From contig NZ_CP043639.1 of NCBI RefSeq assembly GCF_014217605.1, positions 1,201,501 through 1,265,500 on the forward strand: a stretch of DNA of 64,000 nucleotides. The letters are read 5' to 3'. The notes under the pieces were generated by a model, which worked only from the letters and a program-made list of their open reading frames with translations, ran no database searches and was not told the DNA's origin. Positions 8,710 to 17,182 of this stretch are shown here, piece after piece. Position numbers and translations under genes: made by a program. Numbering within the stretch: the first letter of the stretch is position 1; the number at the start of each line of letters is the position of its first letter. Origin of the DNA: Sphingomonas sp. NBWT7. Lineage in GTDB: Bacteria > Pseudomonadota > Alphaproteobacteria > Sphingomonadales > Sphingomonadaceae.

Positions 8710-10755
8710 ATGAACGCTCGTTTCGGTTCGATCCACCACCATCGGATGCTGCGCGTCGCGGCGGCGACCCCCGTTGCCAGCGTTGGTGACACCGCCGCCA
8801 ACGCCGAGCAGACGATCGCGCTCGCGCGTCGCGCAGACGCCGAGGCGGTCGATCTCGTCGTCTTTCCCGAACTCAACGTCACGTCCTACGCGATCGACGA
8901 TCTTCACCTGCAGACCGCGCAGCAGCAGGCGACGGCCGACGCTCTGACAACGATCGCCGGGGAGAGCGAGAGCCTGCGCCCCGTGCTGGTCGTCGGCGCG
9001 GCGCTGCCGCGCGCGGGCCGGCTGTACAATTGCGCGGTGGTGATCGCGCGCGGGCGGATCCTAGGCGTCGTGCCCAAGACGTTCCTGCCCAACTACCGCG
9101 AATATTACGAGAAGCGCTGGTTCGCGAGCGGCGCCGGCCTGACGGGTCTGTCGATCGAGATCGCCAGGCAGACGGTGCCGTTTGGCGTCGACCAGATCTT
9201 CGCCGCGCGCGATCTGCCGCACTTCGTCTTCCACGCGGAGATCTGCGAGGATTACTGGTCCCCCACCCCGCCCTCGACCGCAGGCGCACTCGCCGGCGCG
9301 CTCATCTGCTGCAACTTGTCTGCGTCGAACGTCGTCATCGGCAAGTCGCGTGAGCGCATGATGCTCTCCGCGGCGCAGTCCGCCCGCGCCGTCTGCGCCT
9401 ATGTCTATGCCGCCGCCGGACCGGGCGAAAGCACCACCGATCTCGCGTGGGACGGACAGGGATCGGTGCACGAACTCGGCGAGCTGCTCGCCGAATCGTC
9501 GCGCTTCGGGCTCGATCCCGAACTCGTCGTCGCCGACGTCGATTGCGAGCGGCTGGCGCAGGAGCGGATGCGCAACGGCACTTTCGGCGATGCGGCGACG
9601 TTCGCCGGCCATCCCGAGACGCGCTTCCGCCGCACCGTGTTCGATCACCAACCCGATTTCGCCGATGTCGGGCTGAAGCGCGCGATCCGCCGTTTCCCGT
9701 TCGTGCCGGATACGCCCGCCCGGCTCGACGAGGACTGCTACGAGGCGTTCAACATCCAGGTCGAAGGGCTGCTCAAGCGTCTCGCCGCGACGGGGGTCGA
9801 ACGGCTAGTGATCGGCGTCTCGGGCGGGCTCGATTCGACGCACGCGCTGATCGTCGCCGCGAAGGCACTCGACCGGCTTGGCCGCCCGCGCTCCGACATT
9901 CTCGGCATCACCCTGCCGGGCTTCGCGACGAGCGACGATACCAAAGGCAATGCCTGGAAGCTGATGCGCGCGCTCGGCATCACCGCGGAGGAGATCGATA
10001 TCCGCCCCGCCGCGCGGATGATGCTGGAGGGTATGAAACACCCGTTCGCCAGCGGCGAACCGGTGTACGACGTTACGTTCGAGAACGTGCAGGCGGGTCT
10101 GCGCACAGACTATCTGTTCCGCATCGCCAACCAGCGCAACGGCCTCGTCGTCGGCACCGGCGATCTCAGTGAACTCGCGCTCGGCTGGTGTACCTATGGC
10201 GTCGGCGATCACATGAGCCACTATGGCGTCAACGCCGGTGTGCCCAAGACGCTGATCCAGTTCCTGATTCGCTGGTGCATCGCCACCGACCAGTATGATC
10301 GCGAGACCGACACCGTACTCGACGCGATCCTGTCGACGGAGATCTCGCCCGAGCTCGTCCCGGCCGACGCGAGCGGCGCGATCCAGAGCACCGAAGCGAA
10401 GATCGGGCCCTATGCGCTCAACGATTTCTTCGCGCACTACGTGCTGCGCCACGGCCTTGCGCCATCGAAGATCCTGTTCCTCGCCTGGCACGCCTGGCAC
10501 GATATCGACACCGGCCGCTGGCCGATCGGCTATCCCGACGCGGCGCAGACTGCGTACGATCGCGACACGATCAGGGCGTGGCTCGAGAAGTTCCTGTGGC
10601 GCTTCTTTCAGATCAGCCAGTTCAAGCGATCCGCCTTGCCCAACAGCCCCAAGGTCTCCGCCGGCGGCGCGGTATCGCCGCGCGGGGACTGGCGCGCGCC
10701 GTCGGACGGCTCGGCCGACGTGTGGCTGGCCGAACTGGCCGCAAACGGGCCCTGA
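8710..10755 (+). CDS. nadE: Glutamine-dependent NAD+ synthetase
   Basis: Final step of NAD biosynthesis: amidates deamido-NAD using ammonia released from glutamine. The 681-aa length fits the large two-domain form. An N-terminal nitrilase-type glutaminase carries the E-K-C triad as E54 (VFPEL), K123 (VPKTFLPNY) and C179 (HAEICEDYW). The C-terminal synthetase domain has the PP-loop SGGLDST near residue 371 and GTGDLSELALGWCTYG. Two in-frame starts lie close together; ATG 8710 is used because an AGGAG element is about 14 bases upstream. Cytoplasmic. It is followed after 52 bp by a diguanylate cyclase gene, with no functional link evident. Confidence 0.96.
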   Translation: MNARFGSIHHHRMLRVAAATPVASVGDTAANAEQTIALARRADAEAVDLVVFPELNVTSYAIDDLHLQTAQQQATADALTTIAGESESLRPVLVVGAALPRAGRLYNCAVVIARGRILGVVPKTFLPNYREYYEKRWFASGAGLTGLSIEIARQTVPFGVDQIFAARDLPHFVFHAEICEDYWSPTPPSTAGALAGALICCNLSASNVVIGKSRERMMLSAAQSARAVCAYVYAAAGPGESTTDLAWDGQGSVHELGELLAESSRFGLDPELVVADVDCERLAQERMRNGTFGDAATFAGHPETRFRRTVFDHQPDFADVGLKRAIRRFPFVPDTPARLDEDCYEAFNIQVEGLLKRLAATGVERLVIGVSGGLDSTHALIVAAKALDRLGRPRSDILGITLPGFATSDDTKGNAWKLMRALGITAEEIDIRPAARMMLEGMKHPFASGEPVYDVTFENVQAGLRTDYLFRIANQRNGLVVGTGDLSELALGWCTYGVGDHMSHYGVNAGVPKTLIQFLIRWCIATDQYDRETDTVLDAILSTEISPELVPADASGAIQSTEAKIGPYALNDFFAHYVLRHGLAPSKILFLAWHAWHDIDTGRWPIGYPDAAQTAYDRDTIRAWLEKFLWRFFQISQFKRSALPNSPKVSAGGAVSPRGDWRAPSDGSADVWLAELAANGP

Positions 10756-10807
10756 ATTGCCCCCCTTCCGAAACCGGCTGTTTACTGTATCGGGTTAAGC
10801 GGGCGCG

Positions 10808-12571
10808 ATGGGAAGGCGCAGCAATCGGCGGAATGGAGCGGCATTTGCTACGGGCGTCGCCTATTTCCTCGCCTGTGCGCTGACGATCAGGCTGACCCGC
10901 TTCGAAGGCGGCGTCGCCTTCATGTGGATCGCCAATGGCCTGCTGACGGCGCGACTGACGACGCTGATGCCGCGCAACTGGGCCGCCCCGCTTGCCGCCT
11001 GCTTCGTGGCAAGCGTGCTGGCGACCGCGACGCTTGGCCTTGGCGCCGCGCTGGCCGTGCCGCTAGGTGTCGTAAATGTCGGCGAGAGCGCACTGGGGGC
11101 AGTGCTGCTCCATCGCTACGTCGGGCGGCACAGCGGGCTCGACTCGCACCGGTGGCTGATCATCTTCGTACTGGCGACGGGCATCGCGGCGCCCGCGGCC
11201 GGCGCGATCGTCGCCGGCGCATCGATCAGCGCGTTGAGCGATCACTCGTTCGTCGCCGCCGCGCTTCAATGGTATAACGGACACGCGCTCGGCACCCTCG
11301 CCTTCATGCCGATCTTCATGCTGGTCATGCGCGGCGAAGCATGGCGACTGATCAGGCGGATGCGCCGCGCCAAACTTATCGAATTGGCGACGCTGATGGG
11401 GCTCATCACACTCGTCGCGATCGCTACCTTCTCACAGACGCGTTTTCCGCTTCTGTTCCTGCCGCTGCTGCCGATCGTGCTCGCCACCTTCCGCGGCGGC
11501 GCGCTATCGACGGCTGCGTCGATCGTCATCGTCGCGATCATCGGCGCGGTGCTGACGGTGCGCGGCTACGGTCCGATCGCGCTGATGGATGGATCGATCG
11601 GCGAGCGGATGCAGTTCTTCCAGCTCTATCTCGCCTGCGCGATGCTCACCGTGCTTCCGGCGAATGCGGAGCTCCAGCGCCGCAGCGAGCTGTTCCGCCA
11701 GCTGCGCGACAGCGAGGCGCGCTACCGCCTCGTCACCGACAGCTCGACCGACATTATCCTCAACGTCGATTGCGATGGGCGGCTGCGCTTCGTGTCGTCC
11801 TCGGTCCATCAGCTCGCAGGCCAGCGCGCCGAGACACTGATCGGCCGGCCGCTGACCGAACTCGTCCATCCGGACGACGCCGATCGCGCGATGGCGACGC
11901 TGCGCAGCGTGCTCGACGATCCAACCGCCGTGTCGGTCAACGAATATCGCGGGCGGACGGCAAGCGGCGACAGCCGCTGGTTCGAATCGCAGAGCCGGGC
12001 GGTGATGGATGAGGAGGGAAATGTCACCGGGCTCGTCAGCGCCATTCGTGAGGTGACGCGCCGCCGCCAGCACGAAGAGCGCCTCGCCGAAGCCGCGCTC
12101 ACCGATCCGCTTACCGGGCTCGTCAACCGCCGGGGCATCGAGCATGAGCTGACGCGGCTGCTGGCGAGCAGCGACGGCGGCTGCGTCGCGCTGTTCGATC
12201 TCGATCACTTCAAGCGCGTGAACGACACCTACGGCCATTTCGCCGGCGATGAGGTGCTGCGCCGTTTTGCCGTCGTTGCGCGATCGAGCCTGCGCGATCA
12301 GGATCTGATCGGACGGCTGGGGGGCGAGGAATTCGCGGTGCTGCTGCCCGATGCGACGATCGAGCAGGCGCGGCTCGTCTGCGACCGTCTCCGCCAGGCG
12401 ATCGGCGACGCGCGTATCAAGGTCGGCGACGCGCAGATCGGCGTGACGGTGAGCGGCGGCGTCGTCACCTATCTCCGCCACGAAGCGCCCGAAGACGTGC
12501 TCCACGCCGCCGACGTCGCGCTGTACCGTGCCAAGCACGCCGGCCGCGACCAGCTCGCGCTCGCCGCCTGA
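10808..12571 (+). CDS. MASE1-PAS-GGDEF diguanylate cyclase
   Basis: Membrane-bound c-di-GMP synthase of 587 aa. The N-terminal ~290 residues contain about eight hydrophobic helices of MASE1 type (AYFLACALTIRL, FMWIANGLLTARL), then a PAS domain (about 300-420), then GGDEF. The active site is GGEEF at residues 505-509, and the product-inhibition I-site RDQD at 496-499 lies exactly five residues before it, so feedback control is expected. FDLDHFKRVNDTYGH shows the metal-binding aspartate region. No EAL domain is present, so it should only synthesise c-di-GMP. The signal sensed by MASE1 is unknown; in other bacteria this domain has been tied to small aromatic or organic cues. It follows nadE by 52 bp. 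Confidence 0.94.
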   Translation: MGRRSNRRNGAAFATGVAYFLACALTIRLTRFEGGVAFMWIANGLLTARLTTLMPRNWAAPLAACFVASVLATATLGLGAALAVPLGVVNVGESALGAVLLHRYVGRHSGLDSHRWLIIFVLATGIAAPAAGAIVAGASISALSDHSFVAAALQWYNGHALGTLAFMPIFMLVMRGEAWRLIRRMRRAKLIELATLMGLITLVAIATFSQTRFPLLFLPLLPIVLATFRGGALSTAASIVIVAIIGAVLTVRGYGPIALMDGSIGERMQFFQLYLACAMLTVLPANAELQRRSELFRQLRDSEARYRLVTDSSTDIILNVDCDGRLRFVSSSVHQLAGQRAETLIGRPLTELVHPDDADRAMATLRSVLDDPTAVSVNEYRGRTASGDSRWFESQSRAVMDEEGNVTGLVSAIREVTRRRQHEERLAEAALTDPLTGLVNRRGIEHELTRLLASSDGGCVALFDLDHFKRVNDTYGHFAGDEVLRRFAVVARSSLRDQDLIGRLGGEEFAVLLPDATIEQARLVCDRLRQAIGDARIKVGDAQIGVTVSGGVVTYLRHEAPEDVLHAADVALYRAKHAGRDQLALAA

Positions 12572-12641
12572 CCGATCGCGCTTGCCGACGCAGGTGCCGG
12601 GCGACACAAGGGCGGCAACCAGAACGGCAGGAGAGCAGAAC

Positions 12642-13076
12642 GTGAGCGAGGGCGAACCGGAGATCCACGAACTGAGCCGGACGCTCGGTCTCGTTCGCAT
12701 CGTCGAGATGGACCCGGCCGGTCGCGCACGGCTCGAATATCGCGCGGGCATGCACATGTGCCACTCGGGCGGCGTCGTCCAGGGCGGCTTTGTCAGCGGC
12801 TGGATCGACGCTGCGATGGCCCATGCCGCGATCGCGATGGGCGGACCCGACGTTTCGCCGATGACGCTCGAGCTCAAGGTCAGCTATTTCGCCCCCGCGC
12901 GCGCCGGTTTGGTCGTTGCCGAAGGCTGGGTCGAACGGCGCGGCCGCAGCACCTGCTTCTTCGAGGGGCGGTTGCTCGACGAGGGCGGCAAGGTCCTCGC
13001 CAAGGCAAGCTCGACGCTGATGCTCGCGCAGCGCGACCGCGTCGAACAGGCCGCCAAGGCCGCCACGCAGGGCTGA
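12642..13076 (+). CDS. PaaI-type hotdog-fold thioesterase
   Basis: Small acyl-CoA thioesterase-like protein (144 aa) of the hotdog fold. The signature GGVVQGGFVSGWIDAAMAHAA contains the central hotdog helix, and MTLELKVSYFAPA with a GKVLAKASSTLM strand completes the fold. The GTG at 12642 is chosen because AGGAG lies eight bases upstream; an earlier in-frame start at 12528 would overlap the cyclase gene and add residues unlike the family. Likely cytoplasmic, hydrolysing acyl- or aryl-CoA esters, perhaps as a housekeeping release valve for CoA. It is convergent with an SDR gene, 12 bp away. Precise substrate not determinable. Confidence 0.85.
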   Translation: MSEGEPEIHELSRTLGLVRIVEMDPAGRARLEYRAGMHMCHSGGVVQGGFVSGWIDAAMAHAAIAMGGPDVSPMTLELKVSYFAPARAGLVVAEGWVERRGRSTCFFEGRLLDEGGKVLAKASSTLMLAQRDRVEQAAKAATQG

Positions 13077-13088
13077 ACGGCGCGGCTC

Positions 13089-13868
13089 TTAGGCGTTGCG
13101 CGCGACCAGTCCGCCGTCGACCGGGATGATCGCGCCGGTGACGAAGCCCGCCGCCGGCGCGCACAGGCTCGCCGTCATGAACGCCACCTCCTCGGGCAGG
13201 CCGTAGCGGCGCAGCGCGGTGCGACGCGCGGCATAAACCTGCTTCGCCTCGTCGGGGATTCCCTGCGTCATCCCCGTCTCGATCGGTCCCGGGCAAATGC
13301 AATTGACCGTGATGCCCGATTTGCCGAGTTCCACCGCCAAGCTACGCGTTAGCCCGATCACCCCCGCCTTCGCCGCGGAATAAGCGCTGAACCCCGATGT
13401 CGCGCCCAGCCCCTCGGTCGACGCGATATTGACGATGCGCGGGTGCGCGGCGCGACGCAGGTGCGGCAACGCAGCGCGGATCAGCCGCTGGTGCGCGGTC
13501 AGCAGCACCGAAATGTGCCGATCCCACTGCGCGTCATAGCCGGCGTCGTCGACCGGCAAATTCGCCGAGATGCCGGCGTTGTTGACGATCACCGAAAGGT
13601 CACCGAACGCCGCGGCGCTCTCCTCGACCACGCGCGCGATCGCTGCCGCATCGCCGACGTCGAGCGACCAGGCCTGTGCACGCAACCCCTCGCCCGCGAT
13701 CTCGTCGACCACCGCCTGCGCGGCGTCCTGCGACACGTCGGTGACGGCGACGGCGGCACCCGCGCGGGCAAGAAGGATCGCGGTCGCGCGGCCCATGCCG
13801 CTCGCGGCGCCGGTGACGATCGCACCCGCCCCGTCGAGCCGCGCCGTTACCTGGGGAATCGGCCGCAT
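13089..13868 (-). CDS. SDR family NAD(P)-dependent oxidoreductase
   Basis: Classical short-chain dehydrogenase/reductase of 259 aa. The cofactor motif TGAASGMG is at residues 19-26, the aspartate ending strand 2 (AVTDVS) suggests NAD preference, NNAGIS is present, and the catalytic Ser-Tyr-Lys set appears as NIASTEG ... YSAAKAG. The C-terminal PGPIETGMTQG and IIPVDGGLVARNA are family-typical. Start ATG 13868 is preceded on its strand by AGGAGAGAG. It probably oxidises or reduces a hydroxy group on a lipid- or terpenoid-like substrate, judging from the catabolic neighbours; the sequence does not fix the substrate. Confidence 0.92.
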   Translation of the reverse strand: MRPIPQVTARLDGAGAIVTGAASGMGRATAILLARAGAAVAVTDVSQDAAQAVVDEIAGEGLRAQAWSLDVGDAAAIARVVEESAAAFGDLSVIVNNAGISANLPVDDAGYDAQWDRHISVLLTAHQRLIRAALPHLRRAAHPRIVNIASTEGLGATSGFSAYSAAKAGVIGLTRSLAVELGKSGITVNCICPGPIETGMTQGIPDEAKQVYAARRTALRRYGLPEEVAFMTASLCAPAAGFVTGAIIPVDGGLVARNA

Positions 13869-13971
13869 CGTCTCTCTCCTGTCGAATCGCTGTTTGCCGT
13901 AGCGTAAGCGAAATGCCGACAGGCGGAAACGCGCGATCCGCGACGGGACAGCGCGAGCCGGGGGTGACCGA

Positions 13972-14193
13972 TCAGATGATCCCGCCGCCCAGCATCAGCC
14001 GCAGCGTGAAGATCACGATCAGAACGAGATTGAGGTTGCGCCCGGCGTTCGAGGCCGACAGCGCGCCGACCGCGGCCCCCACGATGCCGATCGGAATGAC
14101 CAGCCAGTTGAGCCACCCCAGCAGCGGCACGAATGCAATCAGCCCCGCCGCCAGCGTGATGAGACCGATCAGGATCGAAGCGATATTCAACAT
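13972..14193 (-). CDS. Small three-helix membrane protein of unknown function
   Basis: A 73-aa very hydrophobic protein: about three membrane segments (IASILIGLITLAAGLIAFV, LNWLVIPIGIVGAAVGAL, NLVLIVIFTLRLMLGGGI) joined by short loops. The internal ATG at 14193 is chosen over the longer frame (14277) because the extra N-terminal 28 residues are arginine-rich and unlike a membrane-protein start, and a GGTGG purine run lies four bases before the ATG. I do not recognise the family. It stands alone between an SDR gene and a divergent lipoprotein gene. Confidence 0.65.
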   Translation of the reverse strand: MLNIASILIGLITLAAGLIAFVPLLGWLNWLVIPIGIVGAAVGALSASNAGRNLNLVLIVIFTLRLMLGGGII

Positions 14194-14335
14194 GCCACCA
14201 ACATGGGTCAGCACCCGGTGTATTGCAACAGTGAGACACACATCGTCACGGCGCGAACGCGTCGTGTGGCGGCGCACGCTTCCTTAACGGCTGGCGCTGC
14301 ATGAAACGCCGGCAAGTGAATCAGGGGGATAGAAG

Positions 14336-15076
14336 ATGATCGGGCTGGTTCGCGCGGTGCCGCTGCTCGCGTTTGCACTCGCCGCAGCAAGCTGCGGCAA
14401 GGCGCCGGACGAAGACGCGTCGATCGCCGATCTCGACAATGCGCTGGCACAGGTGAACGGTGCGGCGAGCGCGAACGATCCCGTGCTGCAAAGCGCGCTC
14501 AAGGATCAGATCATGGTCGATCCGGCGCTGGTGCAGCAGGCGAATGCCGACACCGTCCGCCCCCCGATGCAGCCCGAGAGCGGCGCGGTGCCGCCTGACG
14601 GGATCGCTGGGGCGGCGATGAAGGGCGAGAAGGACGACGTTCGTCCCGCCCCGCCGCCGGGCGAATGCAAGCAGTGCGCAAGTGCACGCCAGGTGCTCAG
14701 CCGCGGCGCGCAGGCGGCGGCGCAGGGCCGATCGGCGAATTGCGCCGGCAGCGTGGCCTATTCGGCCGGCTGGGCGAACCGCCTGCCGGCAGGCGTGCCG
14801 CTCTATCCCGATGCGCGCGTCGCCGAGGCGGCGGGCGTGGACGGCGACGGCTGCGCGCTGCGCGTCGTCAGCTTCGCCAGCGCCGCGCCGCCGCAGCGAC
14901 TGCTCGACTGGTATTTCACCAAGGCGTCGGACAGTGGCTATCGCGCCGAGCACGCCGCGCGCGGCGGCGAGCACGTCCTCGGCGGCACCAAGAGCGGCGG
15001 CGCCTTCCTGCTGACGGTGAAGCCACGCAGGGACGGCGGCAGTGATGTGGACCTGATGGCCGACGGCGGCGCCTGA
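14336..15076 (+). CDS. Putative lipoprotein of unknown function
   Basis: A 246-aa secreted protein with a lipoprotein signal: a hydrophobic core LLAFALAAAS followed by the lipobox cysteine C20 (AASCGKAPD). The mature part is low-complexity and alanine/proline-rich to about residue 110, then has CKQC, and a more ordered C-terminal half (GWANRLPAGVPLYPDARVAEAAG ... LLDWYFTKASDSGYRAEH) that resembles small periplasmic domains found in sphingomonad proteins. ATG 14336 follows GGGGGAT, a usable ribosome site. It is 40 bp upstream of crcB on the same strand. Function not recognised; an envelope role is inferred from the lipobox. Confidence 0.78.
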   Translation: MIGLVRAVPLLAFALAAASCGKAPDEDASIADLDNALAQVNGAASANDPVLQSALKDQIMVDPALVQQANADTVRPPMQPESGAVPPDGIAGAAMKGEKDDVRPAPPPGECKQCASARQVLSRGAQAAAQGRSANCAGSVAYSAGWANRLPAGVPLYPDARVAEAAGVDGDGCALRVVSFASAAPPQRLLDWYFTKASDSGYRAEHAARGGEHVLGGTKSGGAFLLTVKPRRDGGSDVDLMADGGA

Positions 15077-15116
15077 CACCTTTCGCCGGCGCGCGCGACG
15101 CTCTAGGGCGAGCGCC

Positions 15117-15491
15117 ATGAATTCGATGTTTCTGGTGATGGCGGGCGGCACGATCGGCGCGGCTTTGCGACATCTCGCCGGCCGGCTTGCCCTTTCCGCA
15201 CTTGGCCCGGCGTGGCCATGGGGGACGCTGTTCGTCAACCTCCTCGGCGGGCTGCTGATGGGCGTGCTCGCCGGCATGCTCGCCCGCCTGCCGTCGGGTG
15301 AGGCGGCCCGCCTGTTCCTAGGCACTGGGCTCCTCGGCGGCTTCACCACCTTCTCAGCCTTCTCGCTCGACACGGTGCTGATGATTGAACGTGGGGCATG
15401 GATCGCCGCGCTCGGCTACGTTTTCCTCTCGGTGGTCGGCGCGATCGCCGCGCTCGCCGCCGGGCTCGGTCTCGTCCGGAGCTTCGCATGA
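15117..15491 (+). CDS. crcB: Fluoride-specific ion channel CrcB/Fluc
   Basis: Small integral membrane channel exporting fluoride; functions as an antiparallel dimer. The 124-aa length and four hydrophobic helices match the family. Signature features visible are AGGTIGAALRHLAG at the N-terminus, the conserved asparagine in FVNLLGGLLMG, and GFTTFSAFSLDT, which includes the phenylalanine-box/Na-site segment. Its stop overlaps the start of the RluA-type gene by four bases (ATGA), implying translational coupling. No fluoride riboswitch is recognisable in the 40 bp upstream. Confidence 0.94.
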   Translation: MNSMFLVMAGGTIGAALRHLAGRLALSALGPAWPWGTLFVNLLGGLLMGVLAGMLARLPSGEAARLFLGTGLLGGFTTFSAFSLDTVLMIERGAWIAALGYVFLSVVGAIAALAAGLGLVRSFA

Positions 15492-16591
15492 CCGACACGG
15501 TTCGCCAGTTCACCGTCGCTTCGGACGACGACGGCATCCGCATCGACCGCTGGTGCAAGCGGCACCTGCCGGAGACGAGCTTCACCACTGTCGCCAAATG
15601 GGCACGCACCGGCCAGCTGCGCCTCGACGGCGCGCGTGTGGGCCCAGGTGACCGTGTCGTTGCGGGGCAGACGCTTCGCCTGCCGCCCGAAGAGGCGCCG
15701 CGGGTCGAGGCGCGGCCCAAGCGCGTCCGTCCGCCGCTCAGCGACGACGAGATTGATTTCGCGCGCGACATGGTGATCCACCGCGATCCCGCGGCGATCG
15801 TCATCAACAAGCCGCCGGGGCTCGCGACGCAAGGCGGCACCAAGACGACCGCACATGTCGACGGCCTGCTTGACGCGCTCCAGTTCGAGGCGGAGGGCCG
15901 GCCCAAGCTAGTCCACCGGCTCGACAAGGATACCTCGGGGGCGCTGCTGATCGCGCGGAGCGCTCGCGCCGCAGGCTTTTTCGCCAAGGCGTTCTCGAGC
16001 CGCAGCGCGAAGAAGGTGTACTGGGCGCTGGTCGTCGGCGTGCCGTCGATCGAGGACGGCACCGTCGATCTACCCATAGCCAAGCAGCCCGGCACCGGCG
16101 GCGAGAAGATGCACGTCGACGAGGAGAATGGGCTACCCTCGCGCAGCCGCTACCGCGTGATCGAGCGCGCCGGCAATCGTACTGCCTGGGTCGAGCTGCA
16201 GCCGTTCACCGGCCGTACCCACCAGTTGCGCGTTCACATGGCGGCGATCGGCCACCCGATCGTCGGTGACGGCAAATACGGCGGCGCGGCCGCGTTCCTC
16301 ACCGGCGGGATCAGCCGCAAGATGCACTTGCATGCCCGCCGCATCCGCGCTGACCATCCAGACGATGGCGTCGTCGACGTCACCGCGCCGTTGCCCGCAC
16401 ATTTCGCCGAAAGCCTCGCCAGCCTTGGCTTCGAGGAAGCCGCCGCCGACCGGCTGCCGCCCGACAGCAAGCCACCGATCACGCGCGAGGTGCAGAAGGC
16501 ACAGGCGCGTGCGCACGCCAAGCAGGTACGCAAGGGCCGCCGCGGCGAGCGCCGCGGGCGCGGCGCCGCCGACTCAGAACGGCAGCGGTAG
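15488..16591 (+). CDS. RluA-family 23S rRNA pseudouridine synthase (RluC-like)
   Basis: Converts specific uridines in ribosomal RNA to pseudouridine. The 367-aa protein has an N-terminal S4 RNA-binding domain (about residues 15-65, IRIDRWCKRHLPE) and the RluA catalytic domain with HRLDKDTSG at 143-151 (catalytic D146), and later GRTHQLRVHMAAIGHPIVGD. The C-terminal tail is long and arginine/lysine-rich (KQVRKGRRGERRGRG), likely an extra RNA-contacting extension. Start ATG 15488 overlaps the crcB stop. The S4 domain plus length favours an RluC/RluD-type enzyme, but the exact site cannot be fixed, so no symbol is given. Its 3' end overlaps the convergent small membrane gene by 18 bp. Confidence 0.92.
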   Translation: MTDTVRQFTVASDDDGIRIDRWCKRHLPETSFTTVAKWARTGQLRLDGARVGPGDRVVAGQTLRLPPEEAPRVEARPKRVRPPLSDDEIDFARDMVIHRDPAAIVINKPPGLATQGGTKTTAHVDGLLDALQFEAEGRPKLVHRLDKDTSGALLIARSARAAGFFAKAFSSRSAKKVYWALVVGVPSIEDGTVDLPIAKQPGTGGEKMHVDEENGLPSRSRYRVIERAGNRTAWVELQPFTGRTHQLRVHMAAIGHPIVGDGKYGGAAAFLTGGISRKMHLHARRIRADHPDDGVVDVTAPLPAHFAESLASLGFEEAAADRLPPDSKPPITREVQKAQARAHAKQVRKGRRGERRGRGAADSERQR

Positions 16592-16786
16592 CAACGATAC
16601 GCCCAGCGTATCGCCGACGGCATGGGCGAATAGCACCATCGATCCGCCGGCGGTAAGCCCGCACAGGACGTACCCTAGATATTGCATGATCGGCGGGTTC
16701 GGGCGGCGAAGTTTCGCGTTGCGCGACGCCCCCGAAAAAATGAAGCTCACCAATAAACCGTACACAAACACCGCTGCGCCAGCCAT
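16574..16786 (-). CDS. Small two-helix membrane protein of unknown function
   Basis: A 70-aa protein with two hydrophobic segments (AGAAVFVYGLLVSFIFSG and YLGYVLCGLTAGGSMVLFAHA) separated by a basic linker (NAKLRRPNPP). It is convergent with the pseudouridine synthase and overlaps its 3' end by 18 bp. The ATG at 16786 follows a GGAACGG purine run. I do not recognise a family. Hydrophobic pattern and position in otherwise unused sequence favour a real gene. Confidence 0.55.
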   Translation of the reverse strand: MAGAAVFVYGLLVSFIFSGASRNAKLRRPNPPIMQYLGYVLCGLTAGGSMVLFAHAVGDTLGVSLLPLPF

Positions 16787-16875
16787 CGCCGTTCCGTTCT
16801 CCGAACCATCTGGTTTCTGGAGGCCTGCCCCCCCGGGCCGCTCTCGCTATTCACTGGCGTAAACCATATCTCTTA

Positions 16876-16902
16876 TGCGTAACCAAGTGGTTGATCCGCA
16901 TT
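16876..16902. promoter_or_regulatory. Two-tier inverted repeat, possible repressor operator
   Basis: AACCA-AG-TGGTT is a perfect dyad, flanked by ATGCG on the left and CGCAT on the right, so the symmetry spans 27 bp in the divergent gap between two small membrane-protein genes. ACCA-N2-TGGT cores remind me of operators of ArsR-type regulators, but no regulator gene lies here, so the identity of the binder is open. Confidence 0.4.
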
Positions 16903-16969
16903 TGGCCCCGTTTCGGCATCACTTTGTCGTGGCTGGCATGCGGCGGCCGGAAACGCCATATCGCCCGCG

Positions 16970-17182
16970 ATGAATGGTGATCCCGCCCGATCGCGCTGGC
17001 TCGCGCTGGTGCTCGTCCGTCTCGTCGCCGCAAGCGTAGCGGTGCTCGGCATCCTGCTCCTCGCGAATGGCGCGGAACTGTCGCGCAAGCTGCTCGGCGG
17101 CGCGATCGTCGTCGTCGCTTTGTGGACGATGGCGATCGTGCCGCGCGCGCTCGCCCACCGCTGGCGGAGCCTGGTCGAATGA
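16970..17182 (+). CDS. Small membrane protein preceding the ATP12 chaperone gene
   Basis: A 70-aa protein with two membrane helices (WLALVLVRLVAASVAVLGILLL and LLGGAIVVVALWTMAIV) and a basic N-terminus. Its TGA overlaps the ATG of the ATP12-like gene by two bases, so the two are translationally coupled. Because ATP12 assists F1-ATPase assembly, a link to membrane energetics is conceivable, but no homology supports it. Function unknown; gene status is likely from the coupling and hydrophobic pattern. Confidence 0.65.
   Translation: MNGDPARSRWLALVLVRLVAASVAVLGILLLANGAELSRKLLGGAIVVVALWTMAIVPRALAHRWRSLVE

Noticed and set aside
15077..15116. Possible fluoride riboswitch before crcB
   Set aside because: Only 40 bp separate it from the upstream gene and the conserved pseudoknot elements are not visible.
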